Positions 1-8,362 of a stretch of DNA of 64,000 nt are shown here, piece after piece. The notes below the pieces were generated by a model. That model did no database searches. It was not told where the DNA came from and saw only the letters and a list, made by a program, of their open reading frames with translations. Origin of the DNA: Roseococcus suduntuyensis (GTDB lineage Bacteria > Pseudomonadota > Alphaproteobacteria > Acetobacterales > Acetobacteraceae); the NCBI RefSeq assembly GCF_014196305.1, contig NZ_JACIDJ010000008.1:1-64000 (forward strand). Direction: 5' to 3'. Each line of letters starts with the position of its first letter. Position 1 is the stretch's first letter. The position numbers and the translations under genes are program-made.

Positions 1-10
1 CCGGATTTCT

Positions 11-38
11 TGCTCTAGAAAGCATATATTCTAGAGCA
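11..38. repeat. short inverted repeat, TGCTCTAGAA arms
   Basis: Ten-base arms TGCTCTAGAA (11-20) and TTCTAGAGCA (29-38) are perfect inverted repeats around an 8-base AT-rich loop. It sits just left of a larger palindrome and shares the TAGAGC motif with it. It may be part of the same intergenic repeat. No T-tract follows on either strand, so it is not a typical intrinsic terminator. Confidence 0.6.
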
Positions 39-93
39 GCTTAGTCCCATCTGACAGAACCGCATGCGGTTCTGTCAGATGGGACGCTGCTCT
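33..93. repeat. long palindrome at the 3' end of the GMC gene
   Basis: Bases 45-84 are a perfect 40-base palindrome centred on GCATGC (62-67). Outer arms AGAGCAGC (33-40) and GCTGCTCT (86-93) extend it with a small asymmetric bulge. It overlaps the TAG stop of the leftward oxidoreductase gene (complement of 92-94). It could act as a transcription-ending or mRNA-stabilising hairpin, but lacks a T-tract. TAGAGC ends like these recur at 17249-17351, which suggests a dispersed repeat family. Confidence 0.7.
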
Positions 94-1687
94 AAGCCGC
101 GCGGCGGATGAAATCCGCGCAGCGCTCGCCGATCATGATGCAGCCGGCATTGGTGTTGCCGCTGACCACGGTGGGCATGATCGAGGCATCGGCGATCCGC
201 AGCCGCTCCACGCCACGCACGCGCAGCTCCGTGTCCACGATGGCGCCCTCGTCGCTGCCCATGCGGCAGGTGCTGGTGGGGTGGTAGATGGTGCCACCCG
301 TGCGGCGCACGAAGTCGAGCATGGCCTCGTCCGTGTCGGGCGCGGCGGCGCCCGGCGCGTATTCGGCCTCGATGAACGCGCCGAGCGCCTTGCTGCGCGC
401 GAGCCGCCGCGCGAGCTTGGCACCTTCCACCATGCATTGCCGGTCGGTCTCGGTGCTGAGATAGCGCGCCACCATGCGCGGCTTGGCCATGGGGTCGGGC
501 GAGGCCAGCGTCACCTCGCCCCGGCTCTCGGGCCGCAGCTGGCAGACGCTGATGGTGAAGCCGGGCCACTTGTGCAGGCCCTCCTTCACCGTGTCGGCGC
601 TCCAGGGGATGAAGTGGAACTGCACGTCGGGCGTGGCACTTTGCGGCAGCACGCGGGCGAAGAGCCCCGCCGTGCCGGCCGCGAAGGTCAGCGGGCCGCG
701 CCGGGTCAGCGCGTACTGCACGCCCATGGTGGCCATCCCGATCCAGGAATTCACGCGTTCATTCATCGAGACGCGCTGGCTCGCGCGGTACATCAGCCGC
801 GCCTGATAGTGGTCCTGCAGGTTGCGGCCGAGTTCGGGCATGTCGCGCTGCACGGCAATGCCCATCTCCGCCAGGTGCGCGGCGGGCCCGAAGCCCGAGA
901 GCATCATGATCTGCGGCGAGTTGATGGCGCCGCCGGACAGCACCACCTCACGCGTCGCGCGGATTTGCCGTTCCTCGTTGCCCACGCGATAGGCAACGCC
1001 GACCGCGCGCCCGCCCTCGACCAGGATGCGCGTGACATGCGCGTCGGTGATGAGGCGCACGCGTCCGGCCTTCATGGCGGGCTTCAGGTAGGCCGTGGCG
1101 GCCGAGCAGCGGAAGCCATCGCGCACCGTCACCTGGTACCAGCCGGCCCCTTCCTGCACGCGGCCGTTGAAGTCGTCATTGGCAGGGAAGCCCAGTTCCA
1201 GCGCCGCATTGATGAAGGCCTGGGAGAGTGCCCCCTTGTCGCGCAGGTCGGTGGTGGAGAGTGGGCCATCGGCGCCGTGCAGGTCGGAGGCGCCACGCTC
1301 CTGCCGCTGGGCGCGGCGGAACCAGGGCAGGCAATCCTCGAAGGACCAGCCGGTGCAGCCCAATTGCCGCCAATGGTCGTAATCCTCCGCCTGGCCGCGG
1401 ATGTAGATCAGCCCGTTGATGGCGGAGCTTCCCCCCAGCACCCGCCCGCGCGGCCAGGGGATGGAACGGCCGCCCAGCTCGGGCTCAGGCTCCGTCTGGT
1501 AGTTCCACGAGAGGGTGGGGTGGTACATCGTCTTGGCATAGCCCACCGGCACATGCAGCCAGGGGTTGGTGTCGCGGCTGCCGGCCTCCAGCACCGTCAC
1601 GCGCAGCCCGGGAATTTCCGAAAGCCGTCCCGCCACCGCGCTGCCGGCTGAGCCGGAGCCGATGACCACCACATCCGTCTCGTCCAT
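92..1687 (-). CDS. GMC-family FAD oxidoreductase (choline/alcohol dehydrogenase type)
   Basis: A 531-aa flavoprotein expected to oxidise an alcohol-type substrate with FAD; the substrate cannot be read from sequence. Seen: dinucleotide-binding GSGSAG at residues 10-15, GMC signature 1 (RGRVLGGSSAINGL, about 80-93), signature 2 (GGAINSPQIMMLSG, near 260), and the C-terminal active-site segments YHPTSTCRMG and GNTNAG. The length matches choline dehydrogenase-like family members. The ATG at 1687 is chosen because the FAD motif begins right after it and the in-frame extension upstream carries no domain. The gene diverges from the FAD-linked oxidase at 1806. Its stop codon lies inside a palindromic repeat. 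Family call is firm; calling it betA would be a guess. Confidence 0.9.
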   Translation of the reverse strand: MDETDVVVIGSGSAGSAVAGRLSEIPGLRVTVLEAGSRDTNPWLHVPVGYAKTMYHPTLSWNYQTEPEPELGGRSIPWPRGRVLGGSSAINGLIYIRGQAEDYDHWRQLGCTGWSFEDCLPWFRRAQRQERGASDLHGADGPLSTTDLRDKGALSQAFINAALELGFPANDDFNGRVQEGAGWYQVTVRDGFRCSAATAYLKPAMKAGRVRLITDAHVTRILVEGGRAVGVAYRVGNEERQIRATREVVLSGGAINSPQIMMLSGFGPAAHLAEMGIAVQRDMPELGRNLQDHYQARLMYRASQRVSMNERVNSWIGMATMGVQYALTRRGPLTFAAGTAGLFARVLPQSATPDVQFHFIPWSADTVKEGLHKWPGFTISVCQLRPESRGEVTLASPDPMAKPRMVARYLSTETDRQCMVEGAKLARRLARSKALGAFIEAEYAPGAAAPDTDEAMLDFVRRTGGTIYHPTSTCRMGSDEGAIVDTELRVRGVERLRIADASIMPTVVSGNTNAGCIMIGERCADFIRRAA

Positions 1688-1805
1688 GGTTGTTTCCCCC
1701 GTTCGCGGCATGCTTGCGCCGTGGGATGAACAGGTCAATCGCCATCTGTGGCGCTTGACGCGCCGCCCGCCCGGGATTGCCATGCGGGCCGGAAGGAAAT
1801 GCCCC

Positions 1806-3212
1806 ATGCCCCCGCTCGACATGCTCAGCGCCACCCTCGGCCCCGCCGCCTGCCTGCGCGCCGAGGAGGACATCGCCCCCTATGCCGTGGATTGGCGCGG
1901 CGTCTATCACGGCCGGCCCGTGGCCGTGCTGCGCCCCGCCGACACGGCGCAGGTGGGCGAGGCGCTGCGCCTCTGCGCCGCACAGGGCCTGGCGGTGGTG
2001 CCGGCGGGCGGGCGCACCTCGCTCTGCGGCGCCGTGGTGCCGGGCGCGGATGGCCCGCCCAGCGTGGTGCTGAGCCTGGAGCGCATGAACCGCCTGCGCG
2101 ACGTGGACGCGCTGGACAATTCCCTGGTGGCCGAGGCCGGCTGCACCGTCGAGGCCGTGCAGAACGCGGCGACCGAGGCCGGCCGCTTCTTTCCCTTGCA
2201 CTTCGGCGCCCAGGGTTCCGCCATGATCGGCGGCGCGCTCTCCACCAATGCCGGCGGCATCCGCACCCTGCGCTACGGCAATGCGCGCGATCTCGTGCTG
2301 GGGCTGGAGGTGGTGCTGGCCGATGGCCGCGTGCTGGATGACCTGCGGCGCGTGCGGAAGGACAATTCCGGCTATGCGCTGCGGCACCTCTTCATCGGCG
2401 CCGAGGGCACGTTGGGCGTCATCACCGCGGCCTCGCTCAAGCTCTTCCCGCGGCTGGTGACGCGCGAGACGGCGCTGGTCGCCGTGCGCAGCCCGCACGA
2501 GGCGCTGCGCCTGCTGGCCCGCTGCCAGGAGAGCGGCGCGGACCTCGTGGCCTTCGAGCTGATCCGCAAGGTCTGCATCGACATCACGCTGAAGCACGGC
2601 ACCAACATCCGCCAGCCCATGGATCTGTCCACCGACTGGTATTGCCTCATCGAGGCCGCCAGCACCCATGCCGCCATCCCCGTGCGTGAGGCCCTGGAAG
2701 GCGCCTTGATGGCGGGGCTTGAGGCCGGCGAGGCCGAGGACGTGGTGCTGTGCGAGAGCGAGGCGCAGCGCCAGAACCTGTGGAACATCCGCGAGACCTT
2801 CCCCACCTGTTCGCGCATGGAGGGGCCGGGCCTGCCCACCGACACCTCCGTGCCCGTCTCGCGCATCCCGGACTTCCTGGACCGGAGTGCCGCGCTGATC
2901 GCGGCCAACTGGCCGGAGGGGCGGATGGTGGCGCTGGGGCACATGGGCGATGGCAACATCCATCTCTCGCTCCAGGCGCCCGCAGGCATGACCCATGCGG
3001 AATGGCACGCGCGCGCGCCCGATTTCGAGGACCGCGTGGGCGAGATCGCGGTGGAACTGGGCGGCAGCTTCTCTGCCGAGCATGGCATCGGCCAGTCCAA
3101 GCGCGGCGCCATGGCCGCGCTGAAATCGCCCGTGGCACTCGACCTCATGCGCGCCATCAAGAACGTGCTGGACCCCGAGGGGCTGATGAACCCAGGCAAG
3201 GTGCTGCCCTGA
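1806..3212 (+). CDS. FAD-binding oxidase, D-2-hydroxyacid dehydrogenase type
   Basis: A 468-aa flavoprotein of the GlcD/D-lactate and D-2-hydroxyglutarate dehydrogenase superfamily. The N-terminal half has the PCMH-type FAD fold (PAGGRTSLCGAVVPG, GAQGSAMIGGALSTNAGG, GAEGTLGVITA). The C-terminal half has the cap domain with the metal and substrate motif GHMGDGNIH and the late EHGIGQSKR. These motifs are typical of enzymes that oxidise a D-2-hydroxy acid and pass electrons to a quinone or ETF. The ATG at 1806 has a good ribosome site, GGAAGGA at 1791-1797. A small GACGCC/GGCGTC hairpin overlaps and follows the stop (3211-3225). The exact substrate is unknown. Confidence 0.88.
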   Translation: MPPLDMLSATLGPAACLRAEEDIAPYAVDWRGVYHGRPVAVLRPADTAQVGEALRLCAAQGLAVVPAGGRTSLCGAVVPGADGPPSVVLSLERMNRLRDVDALDNSLVAEAGCTVEAVQNAATEAGRFFPLHFGAQGSAMIGGALSTNAGGIRTLRYGNARDLVLGLEVVLADGRVLDDLRRVRKDNSGYALRHLFIGAEGTLGVITAASLKLFPRLVTRETALVAVRSPHEALRLLARCQESGADLVAFELIRKVCIDITLKHGTNIRQPMDLSTDWYCLIEAASTHAAIPVREALEGALMAGLEAGEAEDVVLCESEAQRQNLWNIRETFPTCSRMEGPGLPTDTSVPVSRIPDFLDRSAALIAANWPEGRMVALGHMGDGNIHLSLQAPAGMTHAEWHARAPDFEDRVGEIAVELGGSFSAEHGIGQSKRGAMAALKSPVALDLMRAIKNVLDPEGLMNPGKVLP

Positions 3213-3290
3213 CGCCGCAGGCGTCTCCGCCAAGCGCGATCAGACCCCAGCCTTGAGTGCCCCGCGCGCTGCGCCTACAAGCGGTTGCGG

Positions 3291-3364
3291 CGGGGCGTAG
3301 CACAGCCTGGTAGTGCGTCTGCTTTGGGAGCAGAAGGTCGCTGGTTCGAATCCAGTCGCCCCGA
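3291..3364 (+). tRNA. tRNA-Pro(TGG)
   Basis: Cloverleaf with acceptor arms CGGGGCG (3291-3297) and CGCCCCG (3357-3363), discriminator A at 3364, anticodon loop TTTGGGA (3323-3329) with TGG at 3325-3327, and the T-loop sequence GGTTCGAATCC. The 3' CCA is not encoded. Confidence 0.97.
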
Positions 3365-3472
3365 TGCGCCGCCTGAGCTTACCGGTTGGCAAGCCGCGTT
3401 TTCCCGTCCATCCTTCCAGACAAAATAGGCGGGCCGATGTTTTCGTCGGCCCCAATGCAGGGAGAAATGGAC

Positions 3473-4450
3473 ATGCTCAATCGTCGCCAAGCCCTCAGCC
3501 TCGGCGTGCTCGCCGCGCCGGCGGTGCTGCCCGCGGGCGCCCTTGCCCAGGCCTGGCGCCCCTCGCGCCCCATCCGCCTCGTGGTCCCCTTCGCGCCGGG
3601 CGGTTCGAATGACATCGTCAGCCGGCTGATCGCGGAGCCCGCCTCGCAGACCCTGGGCCAGCCCATCGTCATCGAATCCCGCGCGGGTGCGGGCAGCGTG
3701 ATCGGCAGCGAGCATGTCGCGCGCGCCGCGCCCGATGGCTACACGCTGCTCATCAACAGCGCCCATGCGACGGTGCCCGCCATCGTCGAGCGCATGCCCT
3801 ATGACCCCGTGAATGATTTCGTGGGCCTCGCCGTGGCAGGTTTCTCGCCGCATGCGCTGGTGGTGAACCCCCGCTTCCCCGCCCAGAACGCGCGCGAGAT
3901 GGTGGAGCGCCTGCGCACCAACCCCGGCCAGTACAACATCGCGACCGCGGGCCTGGGCAGCGGCGTGCACCTGGCGGCGGAGCTGCTGCGCTCCACCCAG
4001 CGTCTCCAGGCCGAGGTGGTGCACTACCGTGGCGGCGGGCCGAGCGTGGTGGCGCTGGTGGCGGGCGAGGCGCAGGTGGGCACGCCCACCATGGCCTCCT
4101 CCATCGGCCAGATCCGCGGCGGTGGCCTGCGCGCGCTCTGCGTCCTGGCCGAGAGCCGCACGCCGGCCCTGCCCGACGTGCCCAGCGCGACCGAGGCCGG
4201 CATGACGGGGCTGGTCCATGAGGAGTTCTTCCCCATCGTCGCCCCCGCGGCCACGCCGCCCGAGATCGTGTCGGCCCTGGCCGCCGCCTTCCAGGCCGCC
4301 ATCCGCCAGAACGGGGCCCGCCTGACCGAGATGGCCGGCGTCACGCCCCGCGCCGGCTTCGAGACGCCCGACCAGGTGAAGACGCTGATGACGGAGATGG
4401 TGGCGCGCTACTCGGCCATCCTGCGCGAGGCGGGGGTGCCGAAGCAGTAA
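3473..4450 (+). CDS. Bug/TctC-family tripartite tricarboxylate transporter substrate-binding protein
   Basis: A 325-aa periplasmic solute-binding protein with an N-terminal export signal (MLNRRQALSLGVLAAPAVLPAGALAQA) that has a twin-arginine-like NRRQ start. After cleavage come the typical Bug motifs: RPIRLVVPFAPGGSND near the mature N-terminus and YRGGGPS in the middle. Such proteins deliver carboxylates to TctAB-type permeases. No permease is adjacent, so this is an orphan that may dock with the system at 34.1-37.2 kb or one elsewhere. The start at 3473 is preferred over 3467 because AGGGAG (3459-3464) lies 8 bases upstream. It converges with the gene ending at 4463. Confidence 0.9.
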   Translation: MLNRRQALSLGVLAAPAVLPAGALAQAWRPSRPIRLVVPFAPGGSNDIVSRLIAEPASQTLGQPIVIESRAGAGSVIGSEHVARAAPDGYTLLINSAHATVPAIVERMPYDPVNDFVGLAVAGFSPHALVVNPRFPAQNAREMVERLRTNPGQYNIATAGLGSGVHLAAELLRSTQRLQAEVVHYRGGGPSVVALVAGEAQVGTPTMASSIGQIRGGGLRALCVLAESRTPALPDVPSATEAGMTGLVHEEFFPIVAPAATPPEIVSALAAAFQAAIRQNGARLTEMAGVTPRAGFETPDQVKTLMTEMVARYSAILREAGVPKQ

Positions 4451-4462
4451 GACGGCGGCGCG

Positions 4463-5347
4463 TCAGCGCTCGGCCGGGGGCGTGCGGGCGGCATAGGCCG
4501 CCCAGTCCGCGTGGCGGGTGGCTTTCGCCCGCCAGTCGCCCTGCGGGATGCGCGGGTGTTGCGCGGCCTCGTCCATCACATAGGCATGGGCGCGGACAAT
4601 GCCGTCCGCGACCCGCACGGGCAGCACCGTGCGCCGATACAGCCCGCCGGGGGCACCGCCGGGCGGGCTGCCCTCCAGCGCATCCATGGCGGCGAGCCGT
4701 GCCAGCGGCAGTTCCAGCACCTCGCCCGCCACCTCATCCTCGCCGAGCGCCAGGGCGGGGTAGGGGCCGCAATCATGCAGCACACCCGCCACGCGCCCGA
4801 CCGTGCGCGGCAGGCCGTCCAGATGGTGGGCATTGGCCTCGCCCGCCATCAGCGTGCCGTAGACGAAGAGATGCGCGATGGTGAGCGGCGCGGGCGCATC
4901 CCGCGCCGCCGCGTCCAGCATGCCATGCGCGATGCCATGCGCCGCCTGTCCGCGTCGGACGATGCCGAGATAGTCCGGGTGCGGCGCGCGGAAGCCCTCG
5001 CTGCGCGTCACATAGGTCATGGCCTCCACCACGGTGCCATCGGGCAGCACGATGTGGCGCGGCGCGCGCTGGTAGGCGAAGGGCGCGCCCTCCTTGGCGT
5101 CCAGCGCGGCCAGCGCCGCCGCATCGGCGCGGAAGACCACGCCTTCGACCGCCTGGCCTGGCCGGGCGCGCAGGTTCAGCACCCCGCCCTGGCGCGTGCG
5201 GGAGAAGCAGTCGAAGACGAGTTCATGGTCCAGCAGCAGGCCGGTGGATTGCGCCATCAGCCGTGCCGCGCCGAGGCCGCGCCGCGCGCACCAGGCGTTC
5301 CAATCCTCGGCGTCCAGGTTGGAGCCATAGCCAAAATAAAGCGTCAT
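4463..5347 (-). CDS. double gamma-glutamylcyclotransferase-like protein
   Basis: A 294-aa protein with two GGCT/AIG2-like folds in tandem. The first begins at the N-terminus with YFGYGSN; the second starts near the middle with LFVYGTLMAGE. Family members release 5-oxoproline from gamma-glutamyl amino acids or peptides. Most are single-domain, so the duplication is notable; one half may be non-catalytic. The ATG at 5347 overlaps the stop of the upstream PPK2 gene by 4 bases, so the gene is the last of a leftward, translationally coupled run. Function beyond the fold is inferred. Confidence 0.75.
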   Translation of the reverse strand: MTLYFGYGSNLDAEDWNAWCARRGLGAARLMAQSTGLLLDHELVFDCFSRTRQGGVLNLRARPGQAVEGVVFRADAAALAALDAKEGAPFAYQRAPRHIVLPDGTVVEAMTYVTRSEGFRAPHPDYLGIVRRGQAAHGIAHGMLDAAARDAPAPLTIAHLFVYGTLMAGEANAHHLDGLPRTVGRVAGVLHDCGPYPALALGEDEVAGEVLELPLARLAAMDALEGSPPGGAPGGLYRRTVLPVRVADGIVRAHAYVMDEAAQHPRIPQGDWRAKATRHADWAAYAARTPPAER

Positions 5348-6222
5348 GACAGGGCGGCGCGGGCCTCGGCGAAGGCTGCGCGGTCGGCCTCGTTCACATG
5401 GGGGTAGTGCAGGCCGAGCTTCTCCAGCGCCTCGATGATGGCGCCCACAACGACGAGGCGGGTGAGCCACTTGCGGTCGGCAGGCACGATGAACCAGGGC
5501 GCCTCGGGTGTCGCGGTGGCGCGGATGGCCTCCTCATAGGCGGCCATGTAGTCGTCCCAGTGGCGGCGCTCGCTGACATCGGCGGCGCGGAATTTCCAGT
5601 GCTTCTCCGGTTCGTCCAGGCGGGAGAGGAAGCGGTTCTTCTGCTCCTCGCGCGAGACGTTGAGGAAGAACTTCAGCACCACCGTTCCCTGCCGCGTGAG
5701 GTAGCGTTCGGTGGCCGCGATGTCCTCCAGCCGCTCCTGCCAGATATTCTTCGTCACGCAGGCGGGAGGGAGTTGCTGCTTGGCCAGGATGGAGGGGTGG
5801 ACGCGCACCACCAGCACCTCCTCATACCAGGAGCGGTTGTGAATGCCGATCTGCCCGCGCGACGGCAGGGCTTCGATGTGGCGGCGCAGGTAGTCCTGCT
5901 CCAGCTCCGTGGTGGTGGGCGCCTTGAAGCTGGTGACGTGGCAGCCCTGTGGGTTCACGCCCGAGAAGACATGCTTGATGGTGCCGTCCTTGCCCGCCGC
6001 GTCCATGGCCTGGAAGAGGCACAGCACCGACCAGCGGTTCTGCGCGTAGAGCATGTCCTGCAGTTCGGACAGGCGCTCGATCCCCTTGGCGAGCAGGTCC
6101 GGCGCGTCGGCCTTGGTGAGGCCGAGGCTGCCCGCGTCGTCCGGCTCGTGGTCCGCGAGGCGGAACCCCTTGCCCGAGGTGATGCGGTAGCGCGCCAGCG
6201 CGGCGGGTGTCTTGCGCTTCAT
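5344..6222 (-). CDS. ppk2: polyphosphate kinase 2 family protein
   Basis: A 292-aa PPK2 enzyme, which moves phosphate between polyphosphate and nucleotides. Motifs seen: Walker A-like AMDAAGKDGTIKHV (about residues 70-83), the HNRSWYEEVLV segment that carries the Walker B-like region, and the lid motif SREEQKNRF. Length fits a single-domain PPK2. The subclass (class I ADP, II AMP or III) cannot be assigned from motifs alone. The ATG at 6222 overlaps the upstream MFS stop by 4 bases, and the stop overlaps the next start by 4 bases, giving strong translational coupling. Confidence 0.92.
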   Translation of the reverse strand: MKRKTPAALARYRITSGKGFRLADHEPDDAGSLGLTKADAPDLLAKGIERLSELQDMLYAQNRWSVLCLFQAMDAAGKDGTIKHVFSGVNPQGCHVTSFKAPTTTELEQDYLRRHIEALPSRGQIGIHNRSWYEEVLVVRVHPSILAKQQLPPACVTKNIWQERLEDIAATERYLTRQGTVVLKFFLNVSREEQKNRFLSRLDEPEKHWKFRAADVSERRHWDDYMAAYEEAIRATATPEAPWFIVPADRKWLTRLVVVGAIIEALEKLGLHYPHVNEADRAAFAEARAALS

Positions 6223-7457
6223 GGGGGGGATGGTCGCAGCACGCGCCCGCCGCGCCAAGCCCAAAGCAGCGCCGCCGCCTGCAGGGTAGCCGTCAGCCCC
6301 ATGGCCCAGCCATAGCCCGCCGTGGCCCAGCCACCCGTCTCGGTGCGCGGCCAGAGGTCGATGATGGCGCCGATCACGTATTGCAGGATGAAGACCAGCA
6401 CGAGCATGGCGAAGTTGATGGCGGTGGCGACACGCCCCGCCAGTTCTGCCCCGAAGCCCTGGCCCACGGCCGCATAGCCCACCGGCCCTGCCGCACCGAA
6501 CAGCGAGAAGGCGAACCAGACCATTCCCATGGTGAGCAGCCCCGCCGGCGGGTTCAGGATGAAGACGAGCTGGATGGCGAATTGCGCACAGACCGCCAGC
6601 ATCGGCACCAGCATGGCCGGCGCGCCGCGCGCCTGCAGGGCCGAGGAAAGCTGCCCCATCAGGATGGAGCCCACCGCCATGCCCGCGGCATAGACCAGCA
6701 GGATGGTGGCGCGTGGCCCGTCGTCCAGCCCGCCCACGTCGCGCAGCCAGGGCCCGGCCCATAGCCCCGAATAGACGAAGTTCATGGCCGACAGCACGAT
6801 GATGGCGGGGACGAAGCGCAGGAAGGTCGGGTGGGTGAAGATGGGCCCATAGGCCGCGATCTCGGCCGCCAGGTCGCGGCGGGCTGGGCGCGCGGCGCCA
6901 GGGGGCGCATCGGTCAGGGAGAACCAGATCCAGGCGGCCACCACCAGCGCCAGCACGCCCAGGATCAGGAAGCCGCCCCGCCAGCCCACGAAGGGCAGGA
7001 TCGTCGCCATGGGCAGCGTGGCCGCCATGCCCCCCAGCGCGCCCACGAAGACGCCAGCCCCCGTCATGGCGGCGACCCTATGGCGAGGAAACCATTGCGT
7101 GTTGGCCTTGAGCATGGCCATCAGCCCGGCCGCGATGCCGATGCCCGTGATGAAGCGCCCCGCCCCCAGCATGATGGGCCCCGTGGCGAAGGCGCAGAGG
7201 AAGAAGCCCAGGGCCGCCATCAACGTCAGCACCGCCTGCACCCGGCGCGGCCCGTAGCGGTCCAGCGCCACCCCCACGGGAAGCTGTGTCGCCGCATAGG
7301 CCACGAAGAGCACCGCCGCCAGCAGCCCAAGGTCGCTGGCCGAAAGCGCGAATTCCAGCGCCAGCAACGGCCCGATCAGCGCCAGCACCGCGCGGCTCGC
7401 CTGGTTCAGGAAGTTCACGGCCGCGAGCGGCAGCGTGATGCGCAGGAAGGCCCTCAC
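6219..7457 (-). CDS. MFS transporter
   Basis: A 412-aa inner-membrane carrier with about 12 hydrophobic segments. It shows the MFS loop 2-3 motif (GVALDRYGPRRVQ) and a central cytoplasmic loop near residues 190-215. The GTG at 7457 is chosen because it forms a 4-base GTGA overlap with the stop of the upstream EEP gene and begins right at the first membrane segment. Further upstream in frame there is only arginine and proline-rich shadow sequence. The substrate is unknown. Part of the leftward EEP-MFS-PPK2-GGCT run. Confidence 0.85.
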   Translation of the reverse strand: MRAFLRITLPLAAVNFLNQASRAVLALIGPLLALEFALSASDLGLLAAVLFVAYAATQLPVGVALDRYGPRRVQAVLTLMAALGFFLCAFATGPIMLGAGRFITGIGIAAGLMAMLKANTQWFPRHRVAAMTGAGVFVGALGGMAATLPMATILPFVGWRGGFLILGVLALVVAAWIWFSLTDAPPGAARPARRDLAAEIAAYGPIFTHPTFLRFVPAIIVLSAMNFVYSGLWAGPWLRDVGGLDDGPRATILLVYAAGMAVGSILMGQLSSALQARGAPAMLVPMLAVCAQFAIQLVFILNPPAGLLTMGMVWFAFSLFGAAGPVGYAAVGQGFGAELAGRVATAINFAMLVLVFILQYVIGAIIDLWPRTETGGWATAGYGWAMGLTATLQAAALLWAWRGGRVLRPSPP

Positions 7458-8320
7458 CGTGCGCGCAGCCGGATGCTGAGCGGGCAATGGTCCGAGATCA
7501 GGTCGCGCATCGCGCGGTCGCGCTCGGCATAGACCATGACCCGCAGGCTGCCCGGCACCATCCAACCCCGCGCCGGCCCGCCGAGCAGGATATGGCTGAT
7601 GAAGGGACGCCCGCCCCGCGGCCCCGCCCAGCAGGGGTCCGAGGTGCCTTCATTGGCGCGCAGCAGGCGCCCGGCCTGTTCCAGGGTGGCACTCATCTCG
7701 TCGCGCGGATGGTCCATGCGGCGGTTGAAATCGCCCAGGATGGCGTAGGGGATGCCCTCGCGCTCCCGCGCCGCGACCCAGCCGGCCAGAACGCTCGATT
7801 GCGTGGCGAGGTTCGCGCATTGCCGGCTGCGCTCGGCCTCCAGCGGGCCGGACTGGCAGCCCGCCGCCAGATGGATGGAAAGCAGGCGCAGCCGCCCGCC
7901 TGCCCATTCCACCGTGATGTCGGTGCCGCGGCGGTGCGAGAAGCGCGCTTGCGGCGCCACGTCCAGCGCCACGAGGTCCGGGTTCTGCGTCACGCGCAAA
8001 TGGCGGCGGACGGCGAAGCCGGTGCGCTGCACGTCCTCCTCGTCGGGGAAGAAGAAGGCGTGGTCGCGCGGGGAGAAGACGCGGGCGGCGGCCTCGGGCC
8101 CATCCACCTCCTGCAAGGCCACGATGTCGGCCTCCAGCCGTTGGGCATAGGCTTGCAGCCGGGCGACGTCGGCAGGGCCACGGCGGTTGATCTCGGCCGG
8201 GATCATGGGGTCGCCGGCCGGGCGGAGCGAGAGCCAGGCGATGTTCCAGCTTGTGAGCCGAAGCTCGGCCGCCTGGAGGGGGCCGGCCACAAGCAGCAGC
8301 AACAGGATGAGGAGGCGCAT
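7454..8320 (-). CDS. exported endonuclease/exonuclease/phosphatase family protein
   Basis: A 288-aa protein with an N-terminal signal peptide (about residues 1-18, a leucine run ending in LQAAE). The mature part carries the EEP catalytic set in order: SWNIAWLS, the metal-binding glutamate in ALQEVDG, LGDFNRR, and the terminal SDHCPL. EEP enzymes hydrolyse phosphodiesters of nucleic acids, lipids or inositols; an exported one may scavenge phosphate from DNA. It opens a coupled run that includes a polyphosphate kinase, which fits a phosphate theme, though that is inference. ATG at 8320. Confidence 0.87.
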   Translation of the reverse strand: MRLLILLLLLVAGPLQAAELRLTSWNIAWLSLRPAGDPMIPAEINRRGPADVARLQAYAQRLEADIVALQEVDGPEAAARVFSPRDHAFFFPDEEDVQRTGFAVRRHLRVTQNPDLVALDVAPQARFSHRRGTDITVEWAGGRLRLLSIHLAAGCQSGPLEAERSRQCANLATQSSVLAGWVAAREREGIPYAILGDFNRRMDHPRDEMSATLEQAGRLLRANEGTSDPCWAGPRGGRPFISHILLGGPARGWMVPGSLRVMVYAERDRAMRDLISDHCPLSIRLRAR

Positions 8321-8362
8321 CTCCGCACCATGCCGCGAAATGCGCGGCGCGGCGAGGCAGGC

